A DNA stretch of 64,000 nucleotides. It comes from Hymenopellis radicata (taxonomy: Eukaryota; Basidiomycota; Agaricomycetes; Agaricales; Physalacriaceae). The DNA is taken from the NCBI GenBank assembly GCA_015501595.1, contig JADNRX010000066.1:1-64000 (forward strand), written 5' to 3'. Below are positions 1-11,455 of this stretch, piece after piece. The translations under genes and the position numbers were made by a program. How positions within the stretch are numbered: the stretch's first letter is position 1; every line of letters starts with the position of its first letter. The notes under the pieces were generated by a model. That model saw only the letters and a list, made by a program, of their open reading frames with translations, was not told the origin of the DNA and searched no databases.

Positions 1-206
1 AGAAGGTGCATATCACATTTGTTTTCGCCCTGGGAGGTGGGAAGTCGAGGAACTCTATTACCGCCGGGTTACTGGTCGACTTGTCGTCGGTGGATAATAC
101 TGTGATAGACACAGTCACAAAAGCGCTTCCAAAGCTCGCGGAACGGGGGGTCCTTGTGGTAGATGCCTGCGACTTCAAATCATGGGAGAGTGAAACATGC
201 AGATGA
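1..206 (+). CDS. F-box family protein, C-terminal end only (copy A)
   Basis: This is the last ~66 residues of a member of the local F-box family; the gene enters from outside the window. The end matches copies C and D: a VHI-F-VF strand, then ALPKLAERGVLVVDAC, then a short WES-containing tail and a TGA. No frame break is seen in this piece. The family would act as substrate receptors of SCF ubiquitin ligases, but the F-box itself lies outside the window, so the assignment rests on similarity to the other copies. Its 3' flank to about base 283 is shared, inverted, with the flank of copy C near 4.2 kb. Confidence 0.7.
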   Translation, partial: KVHITFVFALGGGKSRNSITAGLLVDLSSVDNTVIDTVTKALPKLAERGVLVVDACDFKSWESETCR

Positions 207-339
207 GGTAGATGTAGTGTACTCGATATTTACTATATATTATCCGACGCGTTTTTCTTTTGGGGTGCCAGCACGATCGATACCGGGTTCCTCTGTCAAA
301 GTGCGGAAAGTGAATCCCATTCCTCTACCTCTTACCACC

Positions 340-1367
<1,028 letters not shown>

Positions 1368-1699
1368 TGCATGAATAGAAGAGTAAATAGTAGTGTAACA
1401 AATCGTGTATTGCTATGAAGGCATCTATGCTAGATGTTTACTGACTCAGCGACATGTCATGCATGCTGTTAGAAAAATGTAAGGAGACATGTTACAATGC
1501 TGCGAAATTGAATGCAGAGGGCTCACCTGCTCTGACTCGTAATTTTTTTTCACAGCATATTCAGTCTGATCACCGTTCCATATCCATAGCAGATGGTTCC
1601 TGCGACGAACCTGAAGTCGTCGACATCGTCACGAACAGCGAGTAATACTGATAAATAGCTCTGCGACAAACCTTGTACTTATCGGGATGAGAGACTGTG

Positions 1700-2949
1700 C
1701 TACATACGCGCTTCCTCGTCCAACGTCCGAAATTCACAAGCCTCCACCGAAAGCAACCGCGCGCCGCCAAGACGGGCATCATGCTCTCCACGACTTTAAT
1801 CATATTTTTCACCTCGGCGAGGTCTCAACGACCCCGGACTCGTCGAACCCGACCGCGCCCTCATCTTCATCGGCAAAACGAACGAGAACATAATGTGCAC
1901 TCGTTCCAGCTTAGGCAAGACCTCCGCCAACCTGTCGAGGCAGCTCCACGTCGTCGCATACGCCAGCACGTAGCTCGGCGTATCCTGAAAGACGTAATGG
2001 CGCATGTTGACGCGTTTCATGGTCTTGGACAGGTGCGGAGAGTTCCTCTCCAAAAGACGGACAGAACCTGTCAGCAGCTCCGTCCATTTGGCCCGGGCGC
2101 CGGGAGAGCCAACTGCCTCTGTAGCTCTATCGTGAACGCGAGCGAATAGGTTTGGAGGTAGTTCACGACAATTGGCCCGGTGCCCGAGATCATGATCATC
2201 GCTGGTATGACAGCAGAGCTGTTTAAACTGAGAGACAGATGCCGCAAACACATTCGCGTCATTTGGATCGCGTTCAGCAGTATGTGGACGTCAGCGACCA
2301 CGAATAGCGTCGCTTTGAGCGTGCAGACGCTGGCCATGTCAAGGGGACTCGTGTCTGGGGACAGAAGCCTACAGTCGGTCGATACCAGGGTCGAAGGAGC
2401 ACAACGCGGATACGGGGGTTGTATCGCAGGAGGGCTATTCCTAGGATCAATGATGGGGAGAATGACAAGGAGGGTGGTGAGGTTGGGGAATCCCGTAATG
2501 AAACCGCAGAGCTCGTGGTACGTCGAGTATCGGCCAAAAGCCGTTTCAAGATGAGTCAGGGAATTAACGATGTTCGGGGGCATGGCCGTGGGGCAGGACA
2601 TCATCTTGAGACGGATCTCTAGGTGCGTGAGCTGCTCGAGGGTTTGGAGAAAGGGGTATAAGGAGCTCATGCCCTCGGGCCAGGTTTGGTGGGTCGAGGA
2701 GCTCAAGAAGGAATCGGAATTGGTGGAGAGGGCGAGTGACCTGATGATTGTACGGGTGTCAGGCGATAGAGCGGCATGCAAGCGTAAGGCTTGGTTTGAA
2801 GCTGTTAGCTCTAGATTATGGAAGATGTTTAAACGACATCTGGGAAGGAAGGACCGCGATACGAGGCAGCACGCTCGCAGGTCGTGTGGACAGGCACGTA
2901 GTTGGTCGATAATATGCTCAATGAGTTCTTGAGGCAGTTGGGGCGACAT
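1700..2949 (-). pseudogene. F-box protein, diverged copy B, frame broken
   Basis: The reading begins at the ATG at 2949 with an F-box (SPQLPQELIEHIIDQL, then LVSRSF) followed by a leucine-rich, LRR-like region (TRTIIRSLAL, FPNLTTLLVI). An upstream in-frame extension to 3066 is open but lacks family similarity. The frame is lost near 2085, again near 1815 and near 1757. In other frames the family C-terminus continues (LDRLAEVLPKLERVHI; VLAARG; VEACEF) to a TAG at 1700-1702. Three breaks in 1.25 kb suggest a pseudogene, but see the caution on assembly indels. It is the most diverged of the five local copies and so probably the oldest duplicate. Confidence 0.65.
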
Positions 2950-3321
2950 AGAGCCTGTTGGAAGGTCAATACAGGCGACGGTGTCTTGGAGGAGAAACGA
3001 AGACCTGGTAGATGATGGTGGTGGTTGAGGAACAAACCCGAGCGATCGCCGGCTAGTCTCGATCAAGTCACCGTTTTGTAGAAACTGAGTACTGAGTACC
3101 TGACTAAACCCTAGCAGGAATATGGTTGCTTAATATAGAGTTGGTTTCTTGTGGAGAAACCCATGTCAGATTGAAGAATTAAGGTTTTGGTCTCCCCTTG
3201 TTTCTCCAAGAGATATTCGCATTTTCCAAGTGTAATATCAGAGCACACATAATAAACTGTTCAACTTCATCAGAAAAAAAGCCTTCAACACATGGAGAGG
3301 CCAGTCCACACACCTAGCACA
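2950..3321. other. Intergenic gap, F-box B start to mL40 end
   Basis: Lies between the start of F-box copy B and the stop codon of mL40, both on the minus strand. It would hold the promoter of copy B and the 3' UTR of mL40. No other feature is seen. Confidence 0.4.
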
Positions 3322-3885
3322 CTACAACGGCCTCGGGAACGGATTCCAGCGGTAATTCCACCCATTCTTCGACGGCGTATCCGTCGGCACCCGCATCTCG
3401 CGCGGAAACAGCCCCCGAATACGCGCATCCAGCGCCCTCTGCTCCGTCAGCTTCATCTTGCCAGCAACCTCCTGCTCCGCGGGCGTCCGCTCCCGAAGGT
3501 CCTCCTTCTTGTTCGCCTCAAAGTACAAGTGCGGCTCGAGGTCAGCCAGCTCCTCCATGGCCTCTTTCATGCAGTTGAATTTCCGGTCCAGCTCCGCCTC
3601 TCTCGCCTTCCGGACATGGCGCCTATGCAGGAGGTACGCCCGGTCGATGGTCTCATGCGCCTCTACGGAGGGAATCGCGTGTTGGAGAGCGCTCACTGCG
3701 TCGTGGCGCCAACCACCGGTCGGGGAAGGACGGTTACGCAGGTTGGAAGGATACAGCGTGCGTCGGATAATCTCCTTCTTAGGATCTGTTGACTCTTCTG
3801 GACGCCCGACAGCATATCCGCGAGCGTTGCGGCGAATGTTGTTGCCCACAACGCGTCGAGTGCTCGGCCCAAGTAATGCCGACAT
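3322..3885 (-). CDS. Mitochondrial large-subunit ribosomal protein mL40 (MRPL28 family)
   Basis: Single-exon gene for a component of the mitochondrial 54S/39S large ribosomal subunit. The internal ATG at 3885 gives a 187-residue protein whose first ~27 residues are basic and lack acidic residues (MSALLGPSTRRVVGNNIRR), typical of a matrix-targeting presequence; the frame is open up to 3990 but that extension fits worse. The body has the family features: DPKKEIIRRTLYP, a charged helix with AYLLHRRHVRKAREAELDRK, and a C-terminal aromatic tail (NGWNYRWNPFPRPL). Family assignment rests on recognising the mL40 core. Flanked by F-box copies B and C, so it is a housekeeping gene inside the F-box array. 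Confidence 0.75.
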   Translation of the reverse strand: MSALLGPSTRRVVGNNIRRNARGYAVGRPEESTDPKKEIIRRTLYPSNLRNRPSPTGGWRHDAVSALQHAIPSVEAHETIDRAYLLHRRHVRKAREAELDRKFNCMKEAMEELADLEPHLYFEANKKEDLRERTPAEQEVAGKMKLTEQRALDARIRGLFPREMRVPTDTPSKNGWNYRWNPFPRPL

Positions 3886-4028
3886 TTTGGTCGGGGAAAG
3901 GTGCAAATTTTTGACAATGTCACGAAAGCAGTCACGCGGGATATCACGGGCCGTACGATTTGTGGGCGCTGGTGTGCGCCATCTAAACATCTATCGTATG
4001 TGAAGCTAGAAATACTCAGTAGTTATAG

Positions 4029-4215
4029 CTACTCGTCGTCTGCAAAGATAATCTTCAAATTTTCAACGCTCTCCTTCTCACCACTGCCATTCGCCTGGGT
4101 TCCCCGGAAGGCCTCCCTCACGATAGCTGTCTTGCGTTTCTGTATCTGGAGTATATGGCCGTCTATCGTGTTCGAGATGATAAAGTGCGTTACATAGACC
4201 GAAGTATCGATCGCG
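4029..4215 (-). pseudogene. Orphan C-terminal exon of a SNF2/Rad5-type helicase
   Basis: The frame reads VYVTHFIISNTIDGHILQIQ, then a basic stretch, then an acidic end ENLKIIFADDE and TAG. This resembles the extreme C-terminus of SNF2-family ATPases of the Rad5/Rad16/HLTF kind, where R-F-I-I-x-N-T-I/V-E-x-x-I-L-x-L-Q follows helicase motif VI. A plausible splice acceptor (gccag) sits at its 5' edge, but no motor-domain exons occur anywhere in the window. It therefore looks like a transposed or left-behind gene fragment. A few bases of its 5' edge are also found upstream of TPI, at the end of the copy A/C duplication. Confidence 0.6.
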
Positions 4216-4280
4216 CTGGCACCCCAAAAGACTCGCGTCGGACAAGTTACAACCAATTTAAATAGAAGTATTCGAGTACA

Positions 4281-5496
4281 TTATATCTCAGTCATGCACG
4301 CCTCACTCTCCCAAGATTCGAATTCGCAGGCATCAACCACAAGAACCCCCCGTGCCGCGAGCTTTGGAAGCACTTTTGTGACTGTGTCTATCATATTATC
4401 CACTGACGACAAGTTCGCCAATATTCCGGTGGTCAGAGTTCCACGACATTCCTCCTCCCACGATAAAAACAAATGCAATATGCACCGTCTCCACCGTAGG
4501 GAACAAATCAGCCAGCGCGTCCAGAACCTTCCATGCTTGTACACTCGCTAGCACAACATTCGTGGCAGTGAGGCCGTAGAGGCAATAGCGAAACGTGATG
4601 GTATGGAGGCTCTCTGCTAGATTGGAAGCATTCACCTCGAGGATATCCATACCCCACGCCAGCACCCATTGCACGACCGACCAATTCGATTCACCGTAGA
4701 ATTTCATTGTGAACGTTTGCAGTGGACCTAAAACGATGGATTCCGGCGTTGTCAACATTGCGTCGTCAGCTGGATCGCTCGACATCTCTATTGATAGATG
4801 CCGAAGGGATGAGTGCAACGCTTGGATGATGCCTGCCAATCGCTGGACGTCCTCTCCGGAGGATAATGATATGTTTAGTCTACGGAGCTCCTTGAGGTTG
4901 GTGAGATATAAAGGAGAAAGTAGGGCGCTGATTGTTGTGGTGAGATCCGACAGGAGGGATGCATGGGATGGCGAATCGTTATCGCGATCAACGGGTGCAG
5001 AGTGGTCGCCGAAGGAAGGAAAGAAGACTATTAGTGTAGTGAGACTTGGTAGACTCCAAAGCATGCTCCGGAGCTCGCTGAACGAGGTGAATCTGCAATA
5101 TTGAGTCTCCAGGTAGGTGATACTGAGACCAGAGGAAAACGGCTTCAGGAGACGTAGATCTATCTCCCCCAACACAAGGCGATCCAAGTGGAGAGATTGT
5201 AGCATCATGGGTATCTCCGGAAAGTGCGTGAACGGGCTGGAATTGGGTCCGCAGAGCATCAAGGTCCTGATTATGGCGCGCGTCTCGGGTGACAGATGAG
5301 TGAAGAAACGTTGTGCAGCCTCTATGCTGCGTACGTCTACGCGTTGGAAGAGATTAAAATGACTGCGCGGATGGAAGGAGTGCGAGACAAGGCTGCACGC
5401 CTTCAAGTCTCTTGGGGAATCATGTAAATGGTCGATGATATTGTCAATGAGTTCTTGGGGAAGCTGAAGCGGAGTCGTGTCCTGCTTAATGTCCAT
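4281..5496 (-). pseudogene. F-box protein, copy C, one frame break near the C-terminus
   Basis: From the ATG at 5496 (MDIKQDTTPLQLPQELIDNI) the frame holds an F-box (LPQELIDNIIDHLHDSPRDL, SLVSHSFHPRSHF) and an LRR-like array (TRAIIRTLML, LPSLTTLIVFFP, LKELRRLNISL). It stops at 4396. Compared with copies A and D, one base is missing near 4433; the true family tail (LPKLAARGVLVVDACEFES) continues in another frame to a stop at 4281. As written the protein would lose about 35 native residues and end in a short unrelated tail. It may be a functional truncated allele, a young pseudogene, or an assembly indel. The promoter region is closely similar to that of copy D, so the C and D genes were duplicated with their flanks. 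Confidence 0.75.
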
Positions 5497-6480
5497 AGCT
5501 TCTGAAGAAAAGATGAGCAGGACTTGATATAATAAATCAAGAAACGAACCCCGCAATGTAAAGAAACGGTCGGTAATTTCTTAGATGGTGGACGCAACAA
5601 GGACGCAAGGAGAGTCGGACCGATGATGCCGGATTTGGTGGCTCTCACCACCATCATCGTCTCATTTAGGGCACGGTTCTTCTTAACGCCATTTACTCCT
5701 AATCCGTCGCTACCAGAGCGGAATGAGGGAGTTCAGAGGGAGAAGAATAACTTGGTCTTGTACCGGTCTCAGTGTTATTGAGCCCAGGCGCGCCTTTTGT
5801 ACTTGTTGCATTTGTATCGATGTACTTATCCGTGTTTTGTTTTCTCTTTATGTAACTATTCAATATTGGCTTGTCGCCGGCAATACTATTGTTCAACTTG
5901 ACACCGTCGCTCATCGTTCTTCTAACTATCAGTTTTGATGGCTGTACTGGACTTAAGCTTAATGTCCCGAAGTTAGTCGGTCTTGATGGCCGTATTGAGC
6001 TTGATGCTCTACTAGCTGGTCTGGTCTTGATGACTGTATTGGACTTGACGCCCTGCTAGTCGGTCCTGATGGCTGTATTGGCTTGATGCCATGTTAATCA
6101 GTCTTGATGGCTGTATTTGGGCTTGACGCCCGGCGCACTGTTTCTGAGTCTGATGACTATTTTTTGGGGGAGTCAATTCCTTCAGCACCGACCCCACGAC
6201 TTCGTCGCGTTGTTTCTGGGAAGTCGTCGCGCCTCGGAGTCTCACTCGCGAGAGCAGTGCTCTCTCCCCCCTGATTGTTCATTGTGTTTCAGGTCGATAT
6301 AGCACTTAGACAGCTAATGTTGACGAGGCTTCGTAGCAAGAGTCTACTATATACACGGATAATACTCAGAGGGAGAAAAGGAAGTCTCTTATTCCGCACT
6401 TTGACTACTGATCGTACACAAGACCGTGGTATGCGTCCAAAATCTATTGAGCAGCGTACATATGGTGATGCTCGAACAGC
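5497..6480. other. Intergenic gap with minisatellite
   Basis: A stretch of about 1 kb between F-box copies C and D. The first ~150 bp, on the copy C side, are homologous to the upstream region of copy D. The middle holds the degenerate tandem repeat listed separately. The last ~120 bp match, inverted, the 3' flank of copy E. No coding sequence is supported. Confidence 0.5.
5932..6135. repeat. Degenerate minisatellite, about five units of 38-47 bp
   Basis: Successive units share the words cttgatggctgtatt, ggcttgatgcc and a variable end such as ctagtcgg. At least five units can be aligned by eye; they differ by substitutions and small length changes, so the array is old. It lies between two F-box copies and may have helped local rearrangement, which is inference. 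Confidence 0.7.
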
Positions 6481-7659
6481 TTATGCCACTGCCTCGTTCT
6501 CCACCGTTGTGAACTCGCAGGCATCCACCACAAGAGTCTTCCGTTCCGCCAGCTTTGGAAGCACCTTTGTGATTGTGTCTGTCATATCATCCTTCGATGG
6601 CAAGGTGGCCAGCATTTCGGTGGGCACAGAGTTCAACGACAGGCCATCATGCATGAAAACAAATGCAATATGCACCTTCTTCACCAGAGGGAACAAATCG
6701 GCTAGTGTGTCCAGAACCTTGTATGCTTCTATATGCGCTAGCACAGCATTCATGGTAGGAATGTCATAGATGCAAGGACGAAACGTGATGATCTCGATAC
6801 TCTCTGCCAGATTGGAGGCATTCACTTCCAGTAGATTCATACCCCAAGCCAGCGTGCTCTTCAGCTGAACCGAGTTACCGAAGACTTTGAATGTAAACGA
6901 TTGCAGTGGCGGCATCATCAGTGGCGGGGCTACTTCAGGATTGCCCTCCATCTCGAGCGATAGATGCCGGAGGGATGCGCACACTGCTTGGACGACGTGT
7001 GCGAACCGCCGGACGTCGTGTCCAAACGACAATGCTATGTTTAGTCTACGAAGGTCATGGAGGTTGGTGAGGAATAAGGGAGAAAGTAGGTCGCATTTTG
7101 TCGTAGTGAGGGTCGACAGCGCGGATTTACGCGATGGCGAATCGTTATCGCGATCAGAGTGGTCGTCGAAGTAAGGAAAAATGACTATGAGTGTAGTGAG
7201 ACTGGGTAGACTCCAAAGCATGCTCCGGAACTCGCTGACCGAGCTGGAGCTGCAATATTGAGTCTCAAGGTAGGTGATGTGAAGACCGGAGAAGGCTGTC
7301 TTCAAGAAATCCAACTCTAGCCTCCTCAAGATAAGGTGATTCAGATGGAGAGACTGTAGACACGGAATCCAAGGTAGCTGCGCAAACTGCACAGCTGTTC
7401 TGGAATCTGGTGCGGAGAGCGTCAAGGTCCTGATTATGGCGCGCGTCTCCGGTGACAGATGAGTGAAGAAACGCAGTGCAGCCTCTATACCGCGTACGTC
7501 TACGCGTTGGAAGAAATTGAAATGACTGCGCGGATGGAAGGAGTGCGAGACAAGGCTGCACGCCTTCAATTCTCTTGGAGAATCATGTAAATGGTCGATG
7601 ATATTGTCAATGAGTTCTTGGGGAAGCTGGAGCGGAGTCGTGTCCTGCTTAATGTCCAT
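6481..7659 (-). CDS. F-box protein with LRR-like repeats, copy D (intact)
   Basis: The only copy of this family in the window that reads start to stop without a break, 392 residues from the ATG at 7659. Order of parts: F-box at about residues 10-50 (LPQELIDNIIDHLHDSPREL, SLVSHSFHPRSHFNFF), then leucine-rich strands (TRAIIRTLTLS, LPSLTTLIVIFP, LHDLRRLNIALS, CASLRHLSLEM), then a conserved C-terminal domain ending in KVLPKLAERKTLVVDACEF. Inferred role: substrate adaptor of an SCF ubiquitin ligase, binding Skp1 through the F-box; the substrate is unknown. Single exon. Head-to-head with copy E across a 276-bp spacer. Use this copy as the reference when judging breaks in A, B, C and E. Confidence 0.85.
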   Translation of the reverse strand: MDIKQDTTPLQLPQELIDNIIDHLHDSPRELKACSLVSHSFHPRSHFNFFQRVDVRGIEAALRFFTHLSPETRAIIRTLTLSAPDSRTAVQFAQLPWIPCLQSLHLNHLILRRLELDFLKTAFSGLHITYLETQYCSSSSVSEFRSMLWSLPSLTTLIVIFPYFDDHSDRDNDSPSRKSALSTLTTTKCDLLSPLFLTNLHDLRRLNIALSFGHDVRRFAHVVQAVCASLRHLSLEMEGNPEVAPPLMMPPLQSFTFKVFGNSVQLKSTLAWGMNLLEVNASNLAESIEIITFRPCIYDIPTMNAVLAHIEAYKVLDTLADLFPLVKKVHIAFVFMHDGLSLNSVPTEMLATLPSKDDMTDTITKVLPKLAERKTLVVDACEFTTVENEAVA

Positions 7660-7935
7660 AGCTTCTGAAGAATAGATGAGCAGAGTGTAATATAATAAAT
7701 CAAGCAACAAACTCGCAAATGGTTGGTAATTTCGTGGATGGTGGAGGTTGGGTGGAGACCTGGTGGTCGGACCGGCCCGGGTAATGCCGGACTAGAAAGG
7801 CGCGTCTAGCTCTTTTCTCCCTGCATCCAAGCGCATCCGCCAGAAATATTGACACTGAGCATTTCTCCGCGCAGTGAGGTTCGTCTTTCCGTTTAACATA
7901 TACTCAAATTCCAACCATCTTCTTCGTCAGACGTC

Positions 7936-9136
7936 GTGGACATCAACAACACTAGTATTGGCGGGGATATGACTCTGCCCCAAGAACTCATCGACAATAT
8001 CATCGACCATTTACATGATTCCCCGAGAGACTTGAAGACGTGCAGCCTCGTCTCGCACTCCTTCTATCCACGCAGTCTTTTCCACCTTTTCCAATGTGTG
8101 GACGTATCCAGCGCAGAGGTCGCTCAACGGTTCTTCACTCATATGTCACCCGAGACGCGTGCCATAATCAGATCCCTGACGCTCTCTGAACCCCATTGGC
8201 ACAACTTTCCTGTGCAGTGGCCACAAATACCTGTGATGCTGCAATGTCTGCACCTCGATCGCCTTGTACTGAGGAAAATAGATATGCGTATTCTGAAGAC
8301 ATCCTTATCTGGGCTCCGTATCACCTCCCTGGATACTCGATCTTGTATATTCGACTCGCTTAGCGAGCTCCGGAGCATGCCCTGGAGTCTACCCAGTCTC
8401 ACTACACTCATAGTCCTTTTTCCTTACTTCGACGACCACTCTGATATCGATCGCGATATCGATTCGCCATCGCGTAAATCCGCGCTGTCGACCCTCACTA
8501 CGACAAAATGCGACCTACTTTCTCCCTTATTCCTCACCAATCTCCATGATCTTCGTAGACTAAACATATCATTCTTGTTTAGTAGACAGGACATCCAGCG
8601 GCTCGCACACGTCATCCAAGCAGTGTGCGCATCCCTCCGGCATCTATCGCTCGACATCTGGGCAATCCTGAAGTGGTCCCGACACTGACAGTGATGATGC
8701 CGCCACTGCAAACGTTTACATTTAAAGTCCCCGGTGACTTGGTTCGGCTGAAGAGCACGCTGGCTTGGGGTATGACTCTACTGGAGGCGAATGCTTCCAA
8801 TCTGGCAGGAGTATCGAGATCATCGCGTTTCGTCTTGGCGTCTATTTCCTTGGCCTTCCTACCACGAATGCTGTGCTAGCGCATATAGAAGCATACAAGG
8901 TTCTGGACACACTAGCCGATTTGTTCCCTCTGGTGAAGGAGGTGCATATTTCGTTTGTTTTCATCTTGAACGATGACACGTCGTTGAACTCTGTGTCCGC
9001 CGAAATCTTGGCCACCTTGCCAGCGAAGGATGGTATGACAGACACGATTACAAAGGTGCTTCCAAAGCTGGCGGAACGAAAGGCTCTTGTGGTGGATGCC
9101 TGCGGGTTCACAACGGTGGAGAACGAGGCGGCATGA
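7936..9136 (+). pseudogene. F-box protein, copy E, start lost and two frame breaks
   Basis: Mirror-image relative of copy D. The position matching D's ATG is GTG at 7936 (GTG GAC ATC), so the ancestral start is gone; the next ATG is at 7969, just before LPQELIDNI. A base is missing near 8660 relative to D (after ASLRHLSL), and another near 8809 (after NASNLA). The C-terminus (KVLPKLAERKALVVDAC) is otherwise well preserved. The start-codon substitution cannot be explained by an indel error, so this copy is the best-supported pseudogene of the array, although a shortened start is possible. Confidence 0.8.
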
Positions 9137-9365
9137 GCTGCTCGAGCATCACCATATGTACGTTGCTCAGTAGATTTTGGACGCATGCCACGGTTTTGTC
9201 TACGACCAGTATTCAAAGTGTGGAATAGGAAACTTCCTTTTCTCCCTCTAGGCCTTAATCGTGACGACTCAAGCCTCCTTTCCCTTCGCAGCTGATAAGC
9301 AAAGACAAAATGGTGTTACATGCGAAACAGTGCGAACGACAAGTAAAATTACATTCAACGGCAAA

Positions 9366-11332
9366 TCACCATCTATCATCACGTATTATCTCGGGCGGTA
9401 GGCCTATTTCCATCCGACTGCCCGAGCTCGTCTTGCCAATCACTGCATTATGAACAGACTCAATAGTCTCCGTCCACTGCTTGAGAGCCGTATACCGCTT
9501 CTTCTCCAAGCTTTGTCTACACATAACCGTCAGACGTGTCACAAGAGTGAAACGATGGACGACTTACTTCCTGTCCAACTCCAAGCGCATCCCAACCTGG
9601 TCTATGCGGCCTTCGACCTTGCCCTCGAGTATAAGACCAATCAAGATCTCTTCGACTTCTTGAATATCAACGTTCAATTGCTATAATGATGTGAGAACGT
9701 TGATCGACTGCATGGAGGTGAATTTACCTTGGCAAGGAAGCCCAGCTCTAGGCGAGAATATGGCTTGATGAGGTCGATCAAGTACTGTGTTCTTAAGCTG
9801 CGCAAGAGCTCCCCGATGTAGGATTTGATGAAGCTGTCATCCATAATCGTCGCACGGTTATCTAGGGGAACGTTAACGTCTTCAAGTACGTTTAGTTGGA
9901 TGAAGCTCACCTTTCAGAATCTTCTCGGCCGCATGAACCTCACGTCGTTGGTACGCATCGACCAAGTCAGTCATGGCTTTGATTTCAGGATCATTCTTAT
10001 ATCTGTCTTAATGTGATGAATGTCCTTATCTCCAGAACGGATGAATACATACGGTTTGGTTTCCTGACTGTCAAAAGGGTTGACTTCGCTTCCAGTTAAC
10101 ATGTTGGCCAATACAAGATATTTGAGGACTTGTATTCTCTGCGGCGAACCAGCTTCATCGTAGTTGCGGAAAGATTCAAAGAAGTCTTCGCTGGCGCGAT
10201 TCCATTGCCCTAAGAAAATCATTCAACGTGTCTGGGAAAAGTGTGACGGGTTCACATACGTTCACCCATCCACATCTTGCCGCCACATTCCTTGATGACA
10301 CCCATAATACGCGGGTGAGGGATGGCCGACCGAACATCGTTGGTAGCATTGTAGATTTCCTATTAACAAGCTGTTAGTTGTCATATATGCGATGGAATAT
10401 GACTAACTTTTAACTTTTTGAAATTGCGCGTCTCGTTGTACATCTGAATTTCTAATGCGTATATTTCGAGAAGTTGGGTGCCCTTCTGAGATTGGTCTTC
10501 GCCATCACCGCCACTAGTAGCAATGTGGAGATCGCGTATGAGCTGGGGATAGATATCAATAGGTAATATGGTTGAAATAAGCGCCACTAACCTTGGACAA
10601 GCGGCTGTACTCTTTACGATCGAGCCACAATTTGGCCAGTTTGAGGTTGGTTTTGGCTGAAAGACGCTGTGATACGTTGTGAGGATGCATCATCAGCCAC
10701 AGATGAGAGGAGCCTACTTCGTTCTTTGCATCGACTAGTGCTGTCTTGGTTGCCTGATAGAACTTCTCGAGCACATCGACCTCCACAGGACCGCCCTTTC
10801 CACCGCCAACATAGTCTAATATACCGTTTATGGTCTTTTCAGAGTAATTCCGGGTGACAGCAGACTTGGTGTATGAGAGTAACTGGGTGTATGTCTCCAG
10901 TGCCTCTGCCGGGCGACGTAATGTGAGGAAGAGTAACTTTGTGGACTGCTTGAGCGCTTTGAATCCCCTGTATCACCGCAGATGAGTTGTCAAGATGATA
11001 TCTAGAGCAGAGAAAGCGTACCAGTCGCCCTTTTCTGATTCCTGTTCGACTATGGCGCGGAACTCTTTGAGCGCCTGCTCTGGATTCTCTTCCTTTTTGC
11101 CTGATAGGGAATATAAGAGTCTGCTATTGGGAGTAGTTGCTCTCTCCAACCTTTCGCCTTGTAGTACATGTTTTCGACATCAGCACTGCCCGCGTCGTCG
11201 GCCTCATCTCCATCTGAATAGTCGAAGCCATAGTCCTATCAAGAGAGATGAATGTGCCGATAATGGGTGCCACAGCGAGCAGCATACCTCCTCGTCGCTG
11301 CCCTGCATGTAATCAGCGTCATCGTCATCCAT
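9366..11332 (-). CDS. csn2: COP9 signalosome subunit 2
   Basis: Scaffold subunit of the COP9 signalosome, which removes Nedd8 from cullins. Twelve exons can be threaded from the ATG at 11332 to the TGA at 9366 without a frame break; introns are about 46-60 bp. The N-terminus is acidic as in all CSN2 ([15 protein letters not shown], then DYGFDYSD), followed by the helical-repeat region ([57 protein letters not shown]) and the PCI winged-helix domain ([54 protein letters not shown]). Expected length is about 450-490 residues, matching the family. It is divergently paired with FAB1 over 123 bp. It neighbours an F-box cluster, and CSN acts on cullin ligases, but nothing shows this is more than chance. 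Confidence 0.93.
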
Positions 11333-11455
11333 GGTTAGTGGGTGTTAGGAGAAGGATGGGGACGCGGACAAGTGTTGTGGAGTACACGTGATACCGATTA
11401 GGACCACCTTAAATGATACCTCCATGATAGCGCGTCGCCATCCTTCCCTCCGACT
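11333..11455. promoter_or_regulatory. Shared divergent promoter, CSN2 and FAB1
   Basis: Only 123 bp separate the two start codons, so both genes must draw on the same short upstream region. No clear TATA box is seen. Confidence 0.5.

Larger units (their letters stand above)
6365..9245. repeat. Large inverted repeat formed by F-box copies D and E
   Basis: The left arm (about 6365-7659) and right arm (about 7936-9245) are inverted relatives covering the coding region plus about 110 bp of 3' flank; the flank shares words such as agattttggacgcat and cttccttttctccctct. The central spacer is about 276 bp. This is a head-to-head duplication large enough to form a cruciform or to recombine. Confidence 0.8.

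Noticed and set aside
9366..11332. Functional coupling of CSN2 with the adjacent F-box cluster
   Set aside because: Both belong to cullin biology, but CSN2 is paired with FAB1 and F-box genes are abundant in such genomes; adjacency alone is not evidence.
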